This document shows positions 15,861 to 25,667 of a stretch of DNA of 64,000 nucleotides, piece after piece. Below the pieces are notes generated by a model. That model worked only from the letters and a program-made list of their open reading frames with translations. It did no database searches and had not been told where the DNA came from. Origin of the DNA: Corticibacter populi (GTDB lineage Bacteria; Pseudomonadota; Gammaproteobacteria; Burkholderiales; Burkholderiaceae_C); NCBI RefSeq assembly GCF_004217315.1, contig NZ_SGWR01000003.1, positions 558,001-622,000 of the forward strand. Direction: 5' to 3'. How positions within the stretch are numbered: position 1 is the stretch's first letter; every line of letters begins with the position of its first letter. The position numbers were made by a program, and so were the translations under genes.

Positions 15861-17927
15861 ATGCGCATTGCCATCAGCCCCGTCCGTCCCATCGAGGAAT
15901 TGCCGGACGAATTGATCAGCCAGATCGCCGCCGGCGAGGTGATCGAGCGTCCGGCCTCGGTGGTGCGTGAACTGCTCGACAACGCGCTCGATGCCGGCGC
16001 TACCGACATCCGGCTGCGCCTGATTGCCGGAGGCGTGCGCCTGATCGCGCTCGAGGACGATGGCCGCGGCATGGGCGAGCGCGATCTGCGGCTGTCGATC
16101 CGTCGTCACGCCACCAGCAAGATCCGCTCGTTGCATGACCTCGAATCGGTCGAGACCATGGGCTTTCGTGGCGAGGCGCTGGCCGCCATTGCCTCGGTGG
16201 CCGAGTTGCGGCTGGTCTCGCGCACCGGGGAGGCCACGGCAGCGTTGCTGCTCGATGCCCGCAGCGGCGAGCTGGAGCCCGCCGCCCGGGCCGTGGGCAC
16301 CACGGTCGAGGTCAAGGAGCTATTCTTTGCCACGCCGGCGCGCCGCAAGTTCCTCAAGTCCGAGCAGACCGAATTCGCCCATTGCCTGGAGGCCGTGCGT
16401 CGCCACGCGCTGGCGCGCCCGGACGTTGGGTTTGCCATCTGGCATGGCGGCAAGTTGCAGCAGCAATGGCGCGCACTCGCGCATGCCACGGCTGCCGACC
16501 ATGCCGAGATCGCCCAGGCCAGCCTGGACAAGCGCATCGCCGAAGTGATGGGGGCGGATTTCATCGAGCATTCGGTGCCGGTCGATCATCAGGAGGCTGG
16601 TGTGCGCGTCTACGGCCGAGCCGGCATGCCCACGGCCTCGCGCAGCCGCGCCGACCAGCAGTTCAGCTATGTCAATGGCCGTTATGTGCGGGAGAAAACC
16701 ATTGCCCATGCAGCCCGCTCTGCCTATGAGGATGTGCTGCATGGCCAGCGCCAGCCGGTTTACGTGCTGTTCGTCGAGATCGATCCGGCGCAGGTGGACG
16801 TGAACGTGCATCCCACCAAGATCGAGGTGCGTTTTCGCGATGGCCGCCTGGTGCACCAGGCGGTGCGCCATGCGCTCGACCTGGCGCTGGCGCCTTCACG
16901 CGCCCTGCCTGCCGACGACGGTGCTGGCATTCCAGCCCCGGCCGGTGACCAGCAGCCGGCCTTCCTGCCGGGGCAAGGTGAAGGTGTGGTACCGGCCAGC
17001 GCGGCGCCCTGGCGCGTGGAAGGCGCGCAGCAGCGCCTGGGCTTTGGCGCCGGTATTGCCGAGACGCGTCGTGCCCTGGCTGCGCTCTGGGGGGCAGCCG
17101 AGGACGGTAGCGATAGTGGCGATAGTGGCGCACAGGCAGCGGTGCAGGATGGGTTCCGCGCCGCACCGCGAGAGCCCGGCGATGCGGATGGAGATGACGC
17201 GCATGGCCTGACCTATGCTTCTACCACGGCATCGCCCGCCCAGGCGAGCGAGCGCCTGCCAGAGTGGGCTGGGGCTGCCGATACGGCAGTACTGCCGGCT
17301 GCGGCATCGCCAGTGCCTGCAGCGGACGATGCTGCGGCGACCGACTGGCCGCTTGGGCGGGCACTGGCACAATTGCACGGCGTCTACATACTTGCGCAGA
17401 ACCGCCAGGGCCTGGTGGTGGTGGACATGCATGCCGCCCACGAGCGCATCGTCTATGAGCGCCTCAAGGCCTTGATGCAGGCACGCCACATTCCCAGCCA
17501 ACCGCTGCTGATCCCCGCCACCTTCATGGCCACGGCACTGGAGATCGCCACGGCGGAAAAGCATGCCGAAGTGTTGCGCCAGCTGGGCGTGGAGGTGACG
17601 GCGCTGTCGGTGGCCAAGCTGGCGGTGCGCACCGTGCCTTCCGAGCTGCGCCAGGCCGATCCTGTCGAGCTGGCGCGCAGCGTGCTCGCCGAACTGGCCC
17701 AGCATGAACAGAGCACCGTGTTGCAGCGTGCCCGCGACGAAATCCTGGGGACCATGGCCTGCCATGGCTCGGTGCGGGCCAACCGGCAGCTGACGCTCGC
17801 CGAGATGAATGCGCTGCTGCGCCAGATGGAGGCGACGCCTCGCTCGGACCAGTGCAACCACGGTCGGCCGACCTGGCGGCAACTGTCCATGTCGGCGCTG
17901 GATCAGCTGTTTCTGCGGGGGCGTTGA
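15861..17927 (+). CDS. mutL: DNA mismatch repair protein MutL
   Basis: MutL couples mismatch recognition by MutS to downstream repair steps. The 688-residue protein has the GHKL ATPase motifs in order: ELLDNALDAGATDI, DDGRGM, and TMGFRGEALAAIASVAEL. The transducer domain includes VNGRYVREKTIAHA and VDVNVHPTKIEVRF. The C-terminal dimerisation domain ends MEATPRSDQCNHGRPTWRQL. The ATG at 15861 follows GGAAG; an in-frame ATG 18 codons upstream has no support. The central linker (about residues 345-490) is low-complexity and holds 9-bp repeats encoding GDSGDSG. I could not see the DQHA(X)2E(X)4E endonuclease motif in exact form; the region reads DMHAAHERIVYERLK, close to it. Confidence 0.97.
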   Translation: MRIAISPVRPIEELPDELISQIAAGEVIERPASVVRELLDNALDAGATDIRLRLIAGGVRLIALEDDGRGMGERDLRLSIRRHATSKIRSLHDLESVETMGFRGEALAAIASVAELRLVSRTGEATAALLLDARSGELEPAARAVGTTVEVKELFFATPARRKFLKSEQTEFAHCLEAVRRHALARPDVGFAIWHGGKLQQQWRALAHATAADHAEIAQASLDKRIAEVMGADFIEHSVPVDHQEAGVRVYGRAGMPTASRSRADQQFSYVNGRYVREKTIAHAARSAYEDVLHGQRQPVYVLFVEIDPAQVDVNVHPTKIEVRFRDGRLVHQAVRHALDLALAPSRALPADDGAGIPAPAGDQQPAFLPGQGEGVVPASAAPWRVEGAQQRLGFGAGIAETRRALAALWGAAEDGSDSGDSGAQAAVQDGFRAAPREPGDADGDDAHGLTYASTTASPAQASERLPEWAGAADTAVLPAAASPVPAADDAAATDWPLGRALAQLHGVYILAQNRQGLVVVDMHAAHERIVYERLKALMQARHIPSQPLLIPATFMATALEIATAEKHAEVLRQLGVEVTALSVAKLAVRTVPSELRQADPVELARSVLAELAQHEQSTVLQRARDEILGTMACHGSVRANRQLTLAEMNALLRQMEATPRSDQCNHGRPTWRQLSMSALDQLFLRGR

Positions 17928-18112
17928 GTCCGGTTGTGTGCGGTCGGCGCGTCGCCGCAGCCTGTCGAAACCGGGTTCACAGCCTTTTTGCGGGTGCGTC
18001 GCTGTCGCCGCTTGCCTGCGGTCTTGGCGAACTTCTGTCAGAATTCGGCAAAGCGCATGCATCCATGCGATCCGCTTTTTCCATTTCTGCGAGATTCCTG
18101 CGAGATTCGTCT

Positions 18113-18445
18113 ATGTCCAGTTCCCTGATCACCCACATCACCGATAGCAGCTTCGACGCTGACGTTCTGCAGTCGTCCACCCCCGTGCTGCTGGATTTCT
18201 GGGCCGAATGGTGCGGCCCGTGCCGCCAGATCGCGCCGACGCTTGAAGAACTGGCAGCGGCCTATCAGGGCAAGCTCGCCATCAAGAAGATCAACGTCGA
18301 TGAGAACCGGGACGTGCCTGCCAAGTTCGGCATCCGTGGCATTCCCACGCTGATCCTCTTCAAGGATGGCCAGCAAGTGGCCACCAAGGTCGGCGCATCC
18401 AACAAGGCGCAGCTGCAAGCTTTCATCGACGGCGCGCTGAGCTGA
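18113..18445 (+). CDS. trxA: Thioredoxin
   Basis: A 110-residue protein with the redox-active WCGPC motif (C33-C37 region, in LLDFWAEWCGPCRQIAPTLE), the cis-proline segment IRGIPTLILFKDGQ and the usual closing helix. It reduces disulfides in cytosolic proteins such as ribonucleotide reductase. Size matches E. coli TrxA (109 residues). It sits just upstream of rho, the same order as in E. coli and many Burkholderiales. A hairpin (GGCCGCA/TGCGGCC, 18462-18478) follows the stop but lacks a T run. Confidence 0.97.
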   Translation: MSSSLITHITDSSFDADVLQSSTPVLLDFWAEWCGPCRQIAPTLEELAAAYQGKLAIKKINVDENRDVPAKFGIRGIPTLILFKDGQQVATKVGASNKAQLQAFIDGALS

Positions 18446-18665
18446 TGGTTCCCCACGGGCTGGCCGCAGCATGCGGCCGGGACCTGTGGAAGCCCGTACC
18501 GCCCTGGTCCGCTACGTGGGCCGTGTGCCGCTGTGGCACACGGCTTGGGCGCCGCTCACGGTCTGTCACGGCGCAGGAAGAATCCTGAACAGCCTCCTGT
18601 CGCTGTTCATGCTTGCGGGCTTTTCGCCACAAAGGCCCGGCCCGAGGGCAATTTTTCGCAACACC

Positions 18666-18695
18666 TTGCCCCTGGCTGGCAAATCCTGCCATAAT
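18666..18695 (+). promoter_or_regulatory. Probable rho promoter
   Basis: TTGCCC (18666-18671) and CATAAT (18690-18695) are separated by 18 bp, about 150 bp before the rho start. This would leave a leader of roughly 145 nt. Confidence 0.45.
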
Positions 18696-18705
18696 CTGAA
18701 CCGCA

Positions 18706-18729
18706 GCCTGTCTCCCCGACAGGCGTTTT
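18706..18729 (+). promoter_or_regulatory. Hairpin in the rho leader (possible attenuator)
   Basis: GCCTGTC (18706-18712) pairs with GACAGGC (18718-18724) around a TCCCC loop and is followed by GTTTTCC. It lies just after the putative promoter. In E. coli, rho is autoregulated by termination in its leader; a comparable role here is inference. Confidence 0.4.
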
Positions 18730-18848
18730 CCTGAAGGTTGGCCCAGGCCCCGCACACTTCAGGCGCCTCTGAACTGCATCCGCAGGTTCCACCGGCCAAT
18801 CCCCTTTCCCTCTTTCACCATCCTCTCTCCTCTCTGGAGAACCAATTC

Positions 18849-20111
18849 ATGCACTTGAACGAGCTCAAGGCACTGCACGTGTCCGAAGTATTGAAGCAGG
18901 CCGAAGACCTGGGCATCGAGAACACGGGTCGCATGCGCAAGCAGGAGCTGATGTTCGCCATCATCAAAAAGCGCGCCAAGGCTGGCGAACAGGTGTTTGC
19001 CGATGGGGTGCTCGAGATCCTGCCCGACGGCTTCGGCTTTCTGCGCAGCCCCGACACCAGCTTTACCGCCAGCACCGACGACATCTACATCTCGCCGAGC
19101 CAGGTGCGCCGCTTCAATCTGCACACCGGTGACATGGTCGAGGGCGAAGTGCGCACGCCCAAGGATGGTGAGCGCTATTTCGCGCTGACCAAGCTCGATG
19201 CCGTCAATGGCGGCCCGCCCGAACAGAACAAGCACAAGGTGATGTTCGAGAACCTCACGCCGCTGTTCCCCAAGGAGCAGATGCGGCTCGAGCGCGACAT
19301 CAAGAGCGAGGAAAACATCACCGGCCGCATCATCGACATCATCGCGCCGATCGGCCGCGGCCAGCGGGCGTTGATCGTCGCTCCGCCCAAGAGTGGCAAG
19401 ACCATGATGATGCAGCACATCGCCCATGCCATCACTGCCAACAATCCGGACGTGCACCTGATGGTGTTGCTGGTCGACGAGCGCCCCGAGGAAGTCACCG
19501 AGATGCAGCGCACGGTGCGCGGAGAGATCATCGCCTCGACCTTCGACGAGCCCGCCGCGCGCCATGTGCACGTGGCCGAGATGGTGATCGAGCGCGCCAA
19601 GCGCCTTGTCGAGCTCAAGAAGGACGTGGTGATCCTGCTGGATTCCATCACCCGGCTGGCGCGCGCCTACAACAATGTTGTGCCCTCGTCGGGCAAGGTG
19701 CTCTCCGGCGGTGTCGATGCCAATGCGCTGCATCGGCCCAAGCGCTTCTTCGGCGCGGCCCGCAATGTGGAGGAGGGTGGTTCGCTGACCATCATCGCCA
19801 CTGCGCTGGTCGACACCGGCAGCCGCATGGACGAGGTGATCTTCGAGGAGTTCAAGGGCACCGGCAACAGTGAAATCCACCTGAGCCGCCGTCTCTACGA
19901 GAAGCGTGTGTTCCCGGCCATCGACCTCTCCAAGAGCGGCACACGCCGCGAGGAGCTGCTGCTGGCTCCGGAAGTGCTGCAGAAGACCCGCATCCTGCGC
20001 CAGTTCCTCTTCAACATGGACGAGATCGAGTCCATGGAGCTGATGCTCAAGAACATGAAGCAGACCAAGAACAACCACGAGTTCTTCGACATGATGCGCC
20101 GCGGCGGTTGA
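18849..20111 (+). CDS. rho: Transcription termination factor Rho
   Basis: Rho is the hexameric RNA-dependent ATPase that ends many transcripts. The 420-residue product has the N-terminal helix bundle ([20 protein letters not shown]), the cold-shock-like RNA-binding domain ([26 protein letters not shown]), the P-loop [10 protein letters not shown], Walker [17 protein letters not shown], and Q/R loop sequences around [20 protein letters not shown]. Length is one residue more than E. coli Rho (419). A GGAG ribosome site precedes the ATG. Its own transcript ends in a strong intrinsic terminator. Confidence 0.99.
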   Translation: MHLNELKALHVSEVLKQAEDLGIENTGRMRKQELMFAIIKKRAKAGEQVFADGVLEILPDGFGFLRSPDTSFTASTDDIYISPSQVRRFNLHTGDMVEGEVRTPKDGERYFALTKLDAVNGGPPEQNKHKVMFENLTPLFPKEQMRLERDIKSEENITGRIIDIIAPIGRGQRALIVAPPKSGKTMMMQHIAHAITANNPDVHLMVLLVDERPEEVTEMQRTVRGEIIASTFDEPAARHVHVAEMVIERAKRLVELKKDVVILLDSITRLARAYNNVVPSSGKVLSGGVDANALHRPKRFFGAARNVEEGGSLTIIATALVDTGSRMDEVIFEEFKGTGNSEIHLSRRLYEKRVFPAIDLSKSGTRREELLLAPEVLQKTRILRQFLFNMDEIESMELMLKNMKQTKNNHEFFDMMRRGG

Positions 20112-20158
20112 GTCGCCGCGCATCTTCCCGGACGGATTCAGCCGGCTCCTGGAACACG

Positions 20159-20194
20159 AAAAAGCCTGCAAACCTTGTGTTTGCGGGCTTTTTT
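20159..20194 (+). terminator. Rho-independent terminator downstream of rho
   Basis: A 10-bp stem GCCTGCAAAC/GTTTGCGGGC (20164-20173 with 20179-20188) with one G-T pair and a CTTGT loop, flanked by an A run and followed by TTTTTT. Confidence 0.92.
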
Positions 20195-20264
20195 CATGGC
20201 GATGACCCGTCCTATACCCAGGGTTGACACCTTTTCCTGTAAGAAAAAGCGAGTCGATGGAATC

Positions 20265-20700
20265 AGATGTCGAACGCACACAGCGTGACTACACGCTGGC
20301 TTTGAGCTGTCGGTGGTCGCGCAAGATCGTGGGTCAGCATCTGCACGACAGCTTGCATGCCGCGCAGCTCAGCCGCGCTGGGGGCGGCATTGAAAGGCCG
20401 GCAGACGCAACAGGCGCTGGTGCATCACTTGGGCGACGTATCCAGTGCTGTTCCCACGACTACCAGAATATCCACCGACGTCACGGCATGGCCTGCTCGA
20501 TGACCGACGGCTACGACTGCTATCAGAACGCGCAGGCCGAGCGGGCCAACGCGATCCGGAAGAAAGCGTTCCTGCTGCACCGTTCCGCCGACCTGGCCCA
20601 AGCGGCCCGGGTGGTTCGCCAGTCCGTACAGATCTACACTATCAGGAGAGGCCGCACCCGTCTCCAAAATTGAAAACGCCCGATGCAACGCAAGAAGCAA
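20265..20700 (+). pseudogene. Decayed IS3-family transposase (orfB) fragment
   Basis: Translated pieces in more than one frame match the DDE-transposase C-terminus of IS3-type elements. These are SRKIVGQHLHDSLHA, then in a shifted frame ALKGRQTQQALVHHLGD, then CSHDYQNIHRRHGMACSMTD, GYDCYQNAQAERANAIRKKA, FLLHRSADLAQAARVVRQSV, and finally ERPHPSPKLKTPDA in another frame. At least two or three frameshifts and several substitutions (for example the HSDRG-type motif is lost) mean it cannot make a transposase. The N-terminal part and orfA are absent and no terminal inverted repeats were found. It lies in the gap between rho and gltA and is an old remnant of insertion. Confidence 0.85.
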
Positions 20701-20716
20701 GTAGCGGTAGTGGCAG

Positions 20717-20755
20717 CCAAAGACAAGGGCGCCCATTGGGCGCCCTTGTCTTTGG
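20717..20755. terminator. Long perfect inverted repeat, likely terminator of gltA
   Basis: CCAAAGACAAGGGCGCCCA (20717-20735) is perfectly complementary to 20737-20755 across a single spacer base. It lies about 60 bp past the gltA stop. The symmetric arms carry A-rich and T-rich outer parts, so it could end transcription from both sides; there is no separate T tail. Confidence 0.6.
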
Positions 20756-20813
20756 TGCGGCAGGGTCTGGTCCCTGGGGATGAGCGACCAGCCCTTTGAT
20801 TGGAGCGGATCGA

Positions 20814-22127
20814 TCAGCCGCGTTCGGCCAGCGGCTTGACGGTGCGGGTGGTGTGGCCGGTGAAGAGCTGTCGTGGACGGCCGATCTTGTACTCGGGGTC
20901 CGAGATCATCTCGTTGAGCTGGGCGATCCAGCCCACCGTACGGGCCAGCGCAAAGATGCCGGTGAAGAGGTTGACCGGGATGCCGATGGCGCGTTGCACG
21001 ATTCCGGAGTAGAAGTCGACGTTCGGGTAGAGCTTGCGCTGCACGAAGTAGTCGTCTTCCAGTGCGATCTTCTCGAGTTGCTTGGCCAGTGCGAACAGCG
21101 GGTCCTTTTCCAGGCCGAGCTCGGCCAGCACTTCGTTGCAGGTTTCCTGCATCAGCTTGGCGCGCGGGTCGTAATTCTTGTAGACGCGGTGGCCAAAGCC
21201 CATCAGCTTGACGCCGGAGGACTTGTCCTTGACCTTCTCCATGAACTCGCCGACCTTGGCAACGCCGCCGCTGGCCTGGATCTGCTCGAGCATGTTCAGG
21301 CAGGCCTCGTTGGCACCGCCGTGGGCCGGGCCCCACAGGCAGGCCACGCCGGCGGCGATGGCGGCGAACGGGTTGGTGCCCGAGGAGCCGCACAGACGCA
21401 CGGTGGAGGTCGAGGCGTTCTGTTCGTGGTCGGCATGCAGGATGAAGATGCGGTCCATGGCACGCTCGAGCACCGGGTTGACCTTGTATTCCTCGCAGGG
21501 GTTGCCGAACATCATGCGCAGGAAGTTGCCGGCGTAGCTGAGGTTGTTCTGCGGGTACTGGTAGGGCGCACCGACGCCGTACTTGTAGGCCATGGCCACC
21601 AGCGTGGGCAGCTTGGCGATCAGGCGGATCGCGGCGATGTCGCGGTGCTCGGGGTTGTTGATGTCGGTGCTGTCATGGTAGAAGGCCGACATCGCGCCCA
21701 CCAGGCCGGTGAGGATGGCCATCGGATGCGCATCCCGGCGGAAGCCACGCAGGAAGAACTGCATCTGCTCGTTGATCATGGTGTGGCGCGTGACGCGCTG
21801 GTCGAACTCTTCCTTCTGCGCGGCGTTGGGCAGCTCGCCGTAGAGCAGCAGGTAACAGGTCTCCAGGTAGTCGCAGTTGACGGCGAGCTGCTCGATCGGG
21901 TAGCCGCGGTAGAGCAGTTCGCCCTTGTCGCCGTCGATGTAGGTGATGGCCGACTGGCACGAGGCGGTGGAGAGAAAGCCCGGGTCATAGGTGAACATGC
22001 CCGTCTGACCGTACAGCTTGCGGATGTCGATGACGTCCGGGCCGACGGTACCCTCGTAAACCGGCAGTTCGACAGGGCTTTTGCCGTTGCTGAATGACAG
22101 CGTCGCTTTGTTATCTGAGAGCTTCAT
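20814..22127 (-). CDS. gltA: Citrate synthase (type II, hexameric)
   Basis: Condenses acetyl-CoA and oxaloacetate to citrate. The 437-residue protein has the catalytic histidine block [20 protein letters not shown], the second histidine in [18 protein letters not shown], and the aspartate region near the C-terminus around [20 protein letters not shown]. Length matches E. coli GltA (427). It is the last gene of the gntR-sdhCDAB-sdhE-gltA series, 152 bp after sdhE, and probably ends at the inverted repeat at 20717-20755. Confidence 0.98.
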   Translation of the reverse strand: MKLSDNKATLSFSNGKSPVELPVYEGTVGPDVIDIRKLYGQTGMFTYDPGFLSTASCQSAITYIDGDKGELLYRGYPIEQLAVNCDYLETCYLLLYGELPNAAQKEEFDQRVTRHTMINEQMQFFLRGFRRDAHPMAILTGLVGAMSAFYHDSTDINNPEHRDIAAIRLIAKLPTLVAMAYKYGVGAPYQYPQNNLSYAGNFLRMMFGNPCEEYKVNPVLERAMDRIFILHADHEQNASTSTVRLCGSSGTNPFAAIAAGVACLWGPAHGGANEACLNMLEQIQASGGVAKVGEFMEKVKDKSSGVKLMGFGHRVYKNYDPRAKLMQETCNEVLAELGLEKDPLFALAKQLEKIALEDDYFVQRKLYPNVDFYSGIVQRAIGIPVNLFTGIFALARTVGWIAQLNEMISDPEYKIGRPRQLFTGHTTRTVKPLAERG

Positions 22128-22279
22128 GTTTACCTTCCTTTGATATGGCCTCTGTCGTTCGGGCGGCTGCCCTGCGTGGGCCGGGATGTCGTAAAGGGTT
22201 GGCCGGGGCCGGGCTTCGCAGTGGCTGTGCCGCGCAGGGCGGCTGGCTGGGGGAAGGCGGCTTCCGGACGGGGTGAAGG

Positions 22280-22597
22280 CTATGCACTGCGATGCGCACC
22301 CGATGCGACCGGAGGAGGTCGCATCCAGTCCAGCACCTGCTGGACGAGGGGCGTATCGAGGTCTCCTTGCAATTCCTTGCGTCTGAGCAACAAGTCGAGC
22401 AAGTCGTTGTCGGCAAGGTTCATCAAAGCCGTCACGGCATCGCCCTGGGCAAGATTGAGGCGGATGCCGTGGTCGGCAAAGAACTTTTCGATGAGCAGGT
22501 CATTCTCCAGCAGGCCTCGGCGGCTGCGCCAGTGCAGCTTGCGCAACTCCAGGTCCGTGAGAAGGCGCTCGGCGTTGGTGCTTGTGCTCTCTGGCAT
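22280..22597 (-). CDS. sdhE: Succinate dehydrogenase assembly factor SdhE
   Basis: SdhE helps attach FAD covalently to the SdhA flavoprotein. The 105-residue protein holds the family signature: [20 protein letters not shown] with the RGxxE motif, then [17 protein letters not shown]. It lies 37 bp after sdhB in the same direction, the standard place in Burkholderiales. Confidence 0.95.
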   Translation of the reverse strand: MPESTSTNAERLLTDLELRKLHWRSRRGLLENDLLIEKFFADHGIRLNLAQGDAVTALMNLADNDLLDLLLRRKELQGDLDTPLVQQVLDWMRPPPVASGAHRSA

Positions 22598-22634
22598 GGC
22601 GTATCGGCTCGCGGCTGCTGGTTGAGGGATGGAG

Positions 22635-23339
22635 TCAGACGGCGCGGCGCACCATCAGTTCCTTGATCTTGCCAATGGCACGCGTCGGGTTCAGGCCCTT
22701 GGGACAGACGTCGACGCAGTTCATGATGGTGTGGCAGCGGAACAGGCGGTACGGATCTTCCAGGTTGTCCAGGCGCGAGCCGGTGGCGTCGTCGCGGCTG
22801 TCGGCGATGAAGCGGTAGGCCTGCAGGAGGCCTGCCGGGCCGACGAACTTGTCGGGGTTCCACCAGAAGCTCGGACAGCTCGTCGAACAGCTGGCACACA
22901 GGATGCACTCGTACAGGCCGTTGAGTTCCTCGCGCTCCTCGGGCGACTGCAGGCGCTCGCGCTCGGGCGGCAGGTGCTCGCTGATGAGGTAGGGCTTGAT
23001 GCTGTGGTATTGCTTGAAGAACTGCGTCATGTCCACGATCAGGTCGCGGATCACCGGCAGGCCCGGCAGCGGCTTGAGCACGATGGTGCCCTTGAGCGTG
23101 TTCATGTTGGTCAGGCACGCGAGGCCGTTCTTGCCGTTGATGTTCATTGCATCGGAGCCGCAGACGCCTTCGCGGCAGGAGCGGCGGAAGGCGATCGACG
23201 GGTCCTTGGCCTTGAGCTTGACCAGCGCGTCCAGCAGCATGCGCTCATGGCCGTCGAGCTCGATTTCGACATCCTGCATGTACGGCTTGGCATCGACATC
23301 CGGGTCGTAGCGGTAGATCTTGAATTGGCGAATAGTCAT
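22635..23339 (-). CDS. sdhB: Succinate dehydrogenase iron-sulfur subunit
   Basis: Carries electrons from SdhA to the membrane quinone site. The 234-residue protein has the 2Fe-2S cysteines (CREGVCGSDAMNINGKNGLA followed by C), the 4Fe-4S motif CILCASCSTSCPSFWWN and the 3Fe-4S motif CHTIMNCVDVCPKGLNPTRA. Length equals that of typical SdhB. It sits between sdhA (42 bp) and sdhE. Confidence 0.98.
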   Translation of the reverse strand: MTIRQFKIYRYDPDVDAKPYMQDVEIELDGHERMLLDALVKLKAKDPSIAFRRSCREGVCGSDAMNINGKNGLACLTNMNTLKGTIVLKPLPGLPVIRDLIVDMTQFFKQYHSIKPYLISEHLPPERERLQSPEEREELNGLYECILCASCSTSCPSFWWNPDKFVGPAGLLQAYRFIADSRDDATGSRLDNLEDPYRLFRCHTIMNCVDVCPKGLNPTRAIGKIKELMVRRAV

Positions 23340-23381
23340 GGTGGTCTTCTCTCGTGAGGCTGGGCTTCTTGCGGCGGTCGA

Positions 23382-25190
23382 TCAGAAGGTGCGGACCTTG
23401 GGCGGCACGGAGTCCACCGTCAGCGGCTTGAGGTTGACCGGCTTGTAGTCCAGGTGGTTGCCCTCGCTGTACCACAGCGTGTGCTTGAGCCATTCCTTGT
23501 CGTTGCGGCCCAGCGGGAAGTCAGGGTGATCGGCAGGGTGCTCGTAGTCGTACACCGTGTGGGCGCCACGGCATTCGTGGCGCGCCGCTGCCGAGGTCAT
23601 GGTGGCCTGGGCGACCTCGATCAGGTTGTCGACTTCCAGCGCCTCCATGCGGGCGGTGTTCCAGACCTTGGACTTGTCCTGCAGCGTGACCTCGGCGACC
23701 TTCTCGCGGATCGCGTTGATCTTGATGACGCCCTCGTCCATGCCCTTCTGGGTGCGGAACACGCCGGCGTGCTGCTGCATGCTCTGGCGGATCTCTCCGG
23801 CGATGTCCTGCGAGTAGATGCCACTGTTGGATTCCTGCAGGCGGTTCAGGCGCGCGAGCGTGCGATCCGCCGCATCGGCGGGCAGCGGTTTGTGCTCGTG
23901 CTGCGCCTTGACGGTCTGCACGATGTGCTTGCCGGCCGACTTGCCGAACACCAGCAGGTCCAGCAGCGAGTTGGTGCCCAGGCGATTGGCGCCATGCACC
24001 GACACGCAGGAGCATTCGCCCACGGCGTAGAGACCGTGCACCACGTCGGCATTGCTGGCGGCCGTCTTGATGACGACCTGGCCGTTGATGTTGGTGGGGA
24101 TGCCGCCCATCTGGTAGTGGATGGTGGGCACCACGGGGATCGGCTCCTTGGTGATGTCCACGTTGGCGAAGTTGTGGCCGATCTCCTCCACCGAAGGCAG
24201 GCGTTTGTGGATGGTCTCGGCGCCCAGGTGGGTCATGTCCAGCAGGATGTAGTCCTTGTTGGGACCGCAGCCGCGGCCTTCCTTGATTTCCTGGTCCATC
24301 GAGCGCGAGACGAAGTCGCGCGGCGCCAGATCCTTGAGGGTCGGCGCATAGCGCTCCATGAAACGCTCGCCATCGCTGTTGCGCAGGATGGCGCCCTCGC
24401 CGCGGCAGCCTTCGGTCAGCAGCACACCGGCTCCGGCCACGCCGGTCGGGTGGAACTGCCAGAACTCCATGTCCTGCAGCGGGATGCCGGCGCGCGCGGC
24501 CATGCCCAGGCCGTCGCCCGTGTTGATGAAGGCGTTGGTCGAGGCGGCGAAAATGCGGCCAGCCCCACCGGTGGCCAGCAGTACGGCCTTGGCCTGCAGG
24601 ATGTAGAGATCGCCGGTTTCCAGCTCGATGGCGGTGACGCCCACCACGTCGCCACTGGCATCGCGGATCAGGTCCAGCGCCATCCACTCGACGAAGAAGT
24701 TGGTCTTCTCCTTGACGTTCTGCTGGTAGAGCGTGTGCAGCATGGCGTGGCCGGTGCGGTCGGCCGCAGCGCAGGCGCGCTGCACGGGCTTCTCGCCATA
24801 GTTGGCGGTGTGGCCACCGAACGGGCGCTGGTAGATGGTGCCGTCCGGATTGCGGTCGAACGGCATGCCGAAATGTTCCAGCTCGATCACCACGTTGGGT
24901 GCCTCGCGGCACATGAACTCGATGGCGTCCTGGTCGCCCAGCCAGTCCGAGCCTTTGATGGTGTCGTAGAAGTGGTAGTGCCAGTTGTCTTCGCTCATGT
25001 TGCCCAGCGATGCCGAGACGCCGCCCTGCGCCGCCACCGTGTGCGAGCGCGTCGGGAAGACCTTGGAGAGCGATGCGACCGACAGGCCGGCCCTGGAGAG
25101 TTCAAGCGCGGCGCGCATGCCCGAGCCACCCGCGCCGATGATGACGGCATCGAACTTGCGGGTGATGATGTTGGCTTTGGTATAGCTCAT
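23382..25190 (-). CDS. sdhA: Succinate dehydrogenase flavoprotein subunit
   Basis: Oxidises succinate to fumarate with covalent FAD. The 602-residue protein starts MSYTKANIITRKFDAVIIGA. It has the GAGGSGMRAALELSRAG dinucleotide fold, the flavin-linking histidine in TRSHTVAAQGG (H50), and the active-site segment RSMDQEIKEGRGCGPNKDYI. The start is placed at 25190; the open frame runs further upstream but matches nothing. Length compares with 588-600 in the family. Confidence 0.98.
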   Translation of the reverse strand: MSYTKANIITRKFDAVIIGAGGSGMRAALELSRAGLSVASLSKVFPTRSHTVAAQGGVSASLGNMSEDNWHYHFYDTIKGSDWLGDQDAIEFMCREAPNVVIELEHFGMPFDRNPDGTIYQRPFGGHTANYGEKPVQRACAAADRTGHAMLHTLYQQNVKEKTNFFVEWMALDLIRDASGDVVGVTAIELETGDLYILQAKAVLLATGGAGRIFAASTNAFINTGDGLGMAARAGIPLQDMEFWQFHPTGVAGAGVLLTEGCRGEGAILRNSDGERFMERYAPTLKDLAPRDFVSRSMDQEIKEGRGCGPNKDYILLDMTHLGAETIHKRLPSVEEIGHNFANVDITKEPIPVVPTIHYQMGGIPTNINGQVVIKTAASNADVVHGLYAVGECSCVSVHGANRLGTNSLLDLLVFGKSAGKHIVQTVKAQHEHKPLPADAADRTLARLNRLQESNSGIYSQDIAGEIRQSMQQHAGVFRTQKGMDEGVIKINAIREKVAEVTLQDKSKVWNTARMEALEVDNLIEVAQATMTSAAARHECRGAHTVYDYEHPADHPDFPLGRNDKEWLKHTLWYSEGNHLDYKPVNLKPLTVDSVPPKVRTF

Positions 25191-25276
25191 GGTATTGGAG
25201 TGAATGGATGCTTCAACGTGGGGGCTTGGTCGGTGGGGTGGCGCGGCACGCTTGGCCGGCCGCCCTGGGGCGGGGC

Positions 25277-25642
25277 TCAGAGACGCCAGAGGGTCTGGAA
25301 GGCCCAGCCGGCGCAGCCGATCAGCCAGACGATGGTGAATACGTCCAGTGCCAGGCGAAGGCCCACTGGCTGCACGTAGTCCATCCAGATGTCGCGCACG
25401 CCCACCCAGACGTGCCAGAGCAGCGCAACCACCACCACGAAGGTCAGGATGCGCATCCACTGGCTGCTGAAGATCGCATGCCAGGCGGTGTAGTCGAGCG
25501 GGCCGCTGCCGATCAGCACCTGGGCCAGCAGCACCAGGGTGTAGACCACGATCAGGGCGGCGGTGATGCGCTGGCTCAGCCAGTCGCGCAGGCCGTAGTG
25601 GGCACCGACGACCAGGCGCCGCGAACCGTAATTGACTGCCAT
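25277..25642 (-). CDS. sdhD: Succinate dehydrogenase membrane anchor SdhD
   Basis: A 121-residue membrane protein with three hydrophobic helices, starting MAVNYGSRRLVVGAHYGLRD. The segment HVWVGVRDIWMDYVQP contains the conserved histidine and the aspartate/tyrosine pair of the heme and quinone site. AAGGAG precedes the ATG at 25642. It follows sdhC by 25 bp. Confidence 0.93.
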   Translation of the reverse strand: MAVNYGSRRLVVGAHYGLRDWLSQRITAALIVVYTLVLLAQVLIGSGPLDYTAWHAIFSSQWMRILTFVVVVALLWHVWVGVRDIWMDYVQPVGLRLALDVFTIVWLIGCAGWAFQTLWRL

Positions 25643-25667
25643 TGTGTTCTCCTTGCGATGTGCGTGA

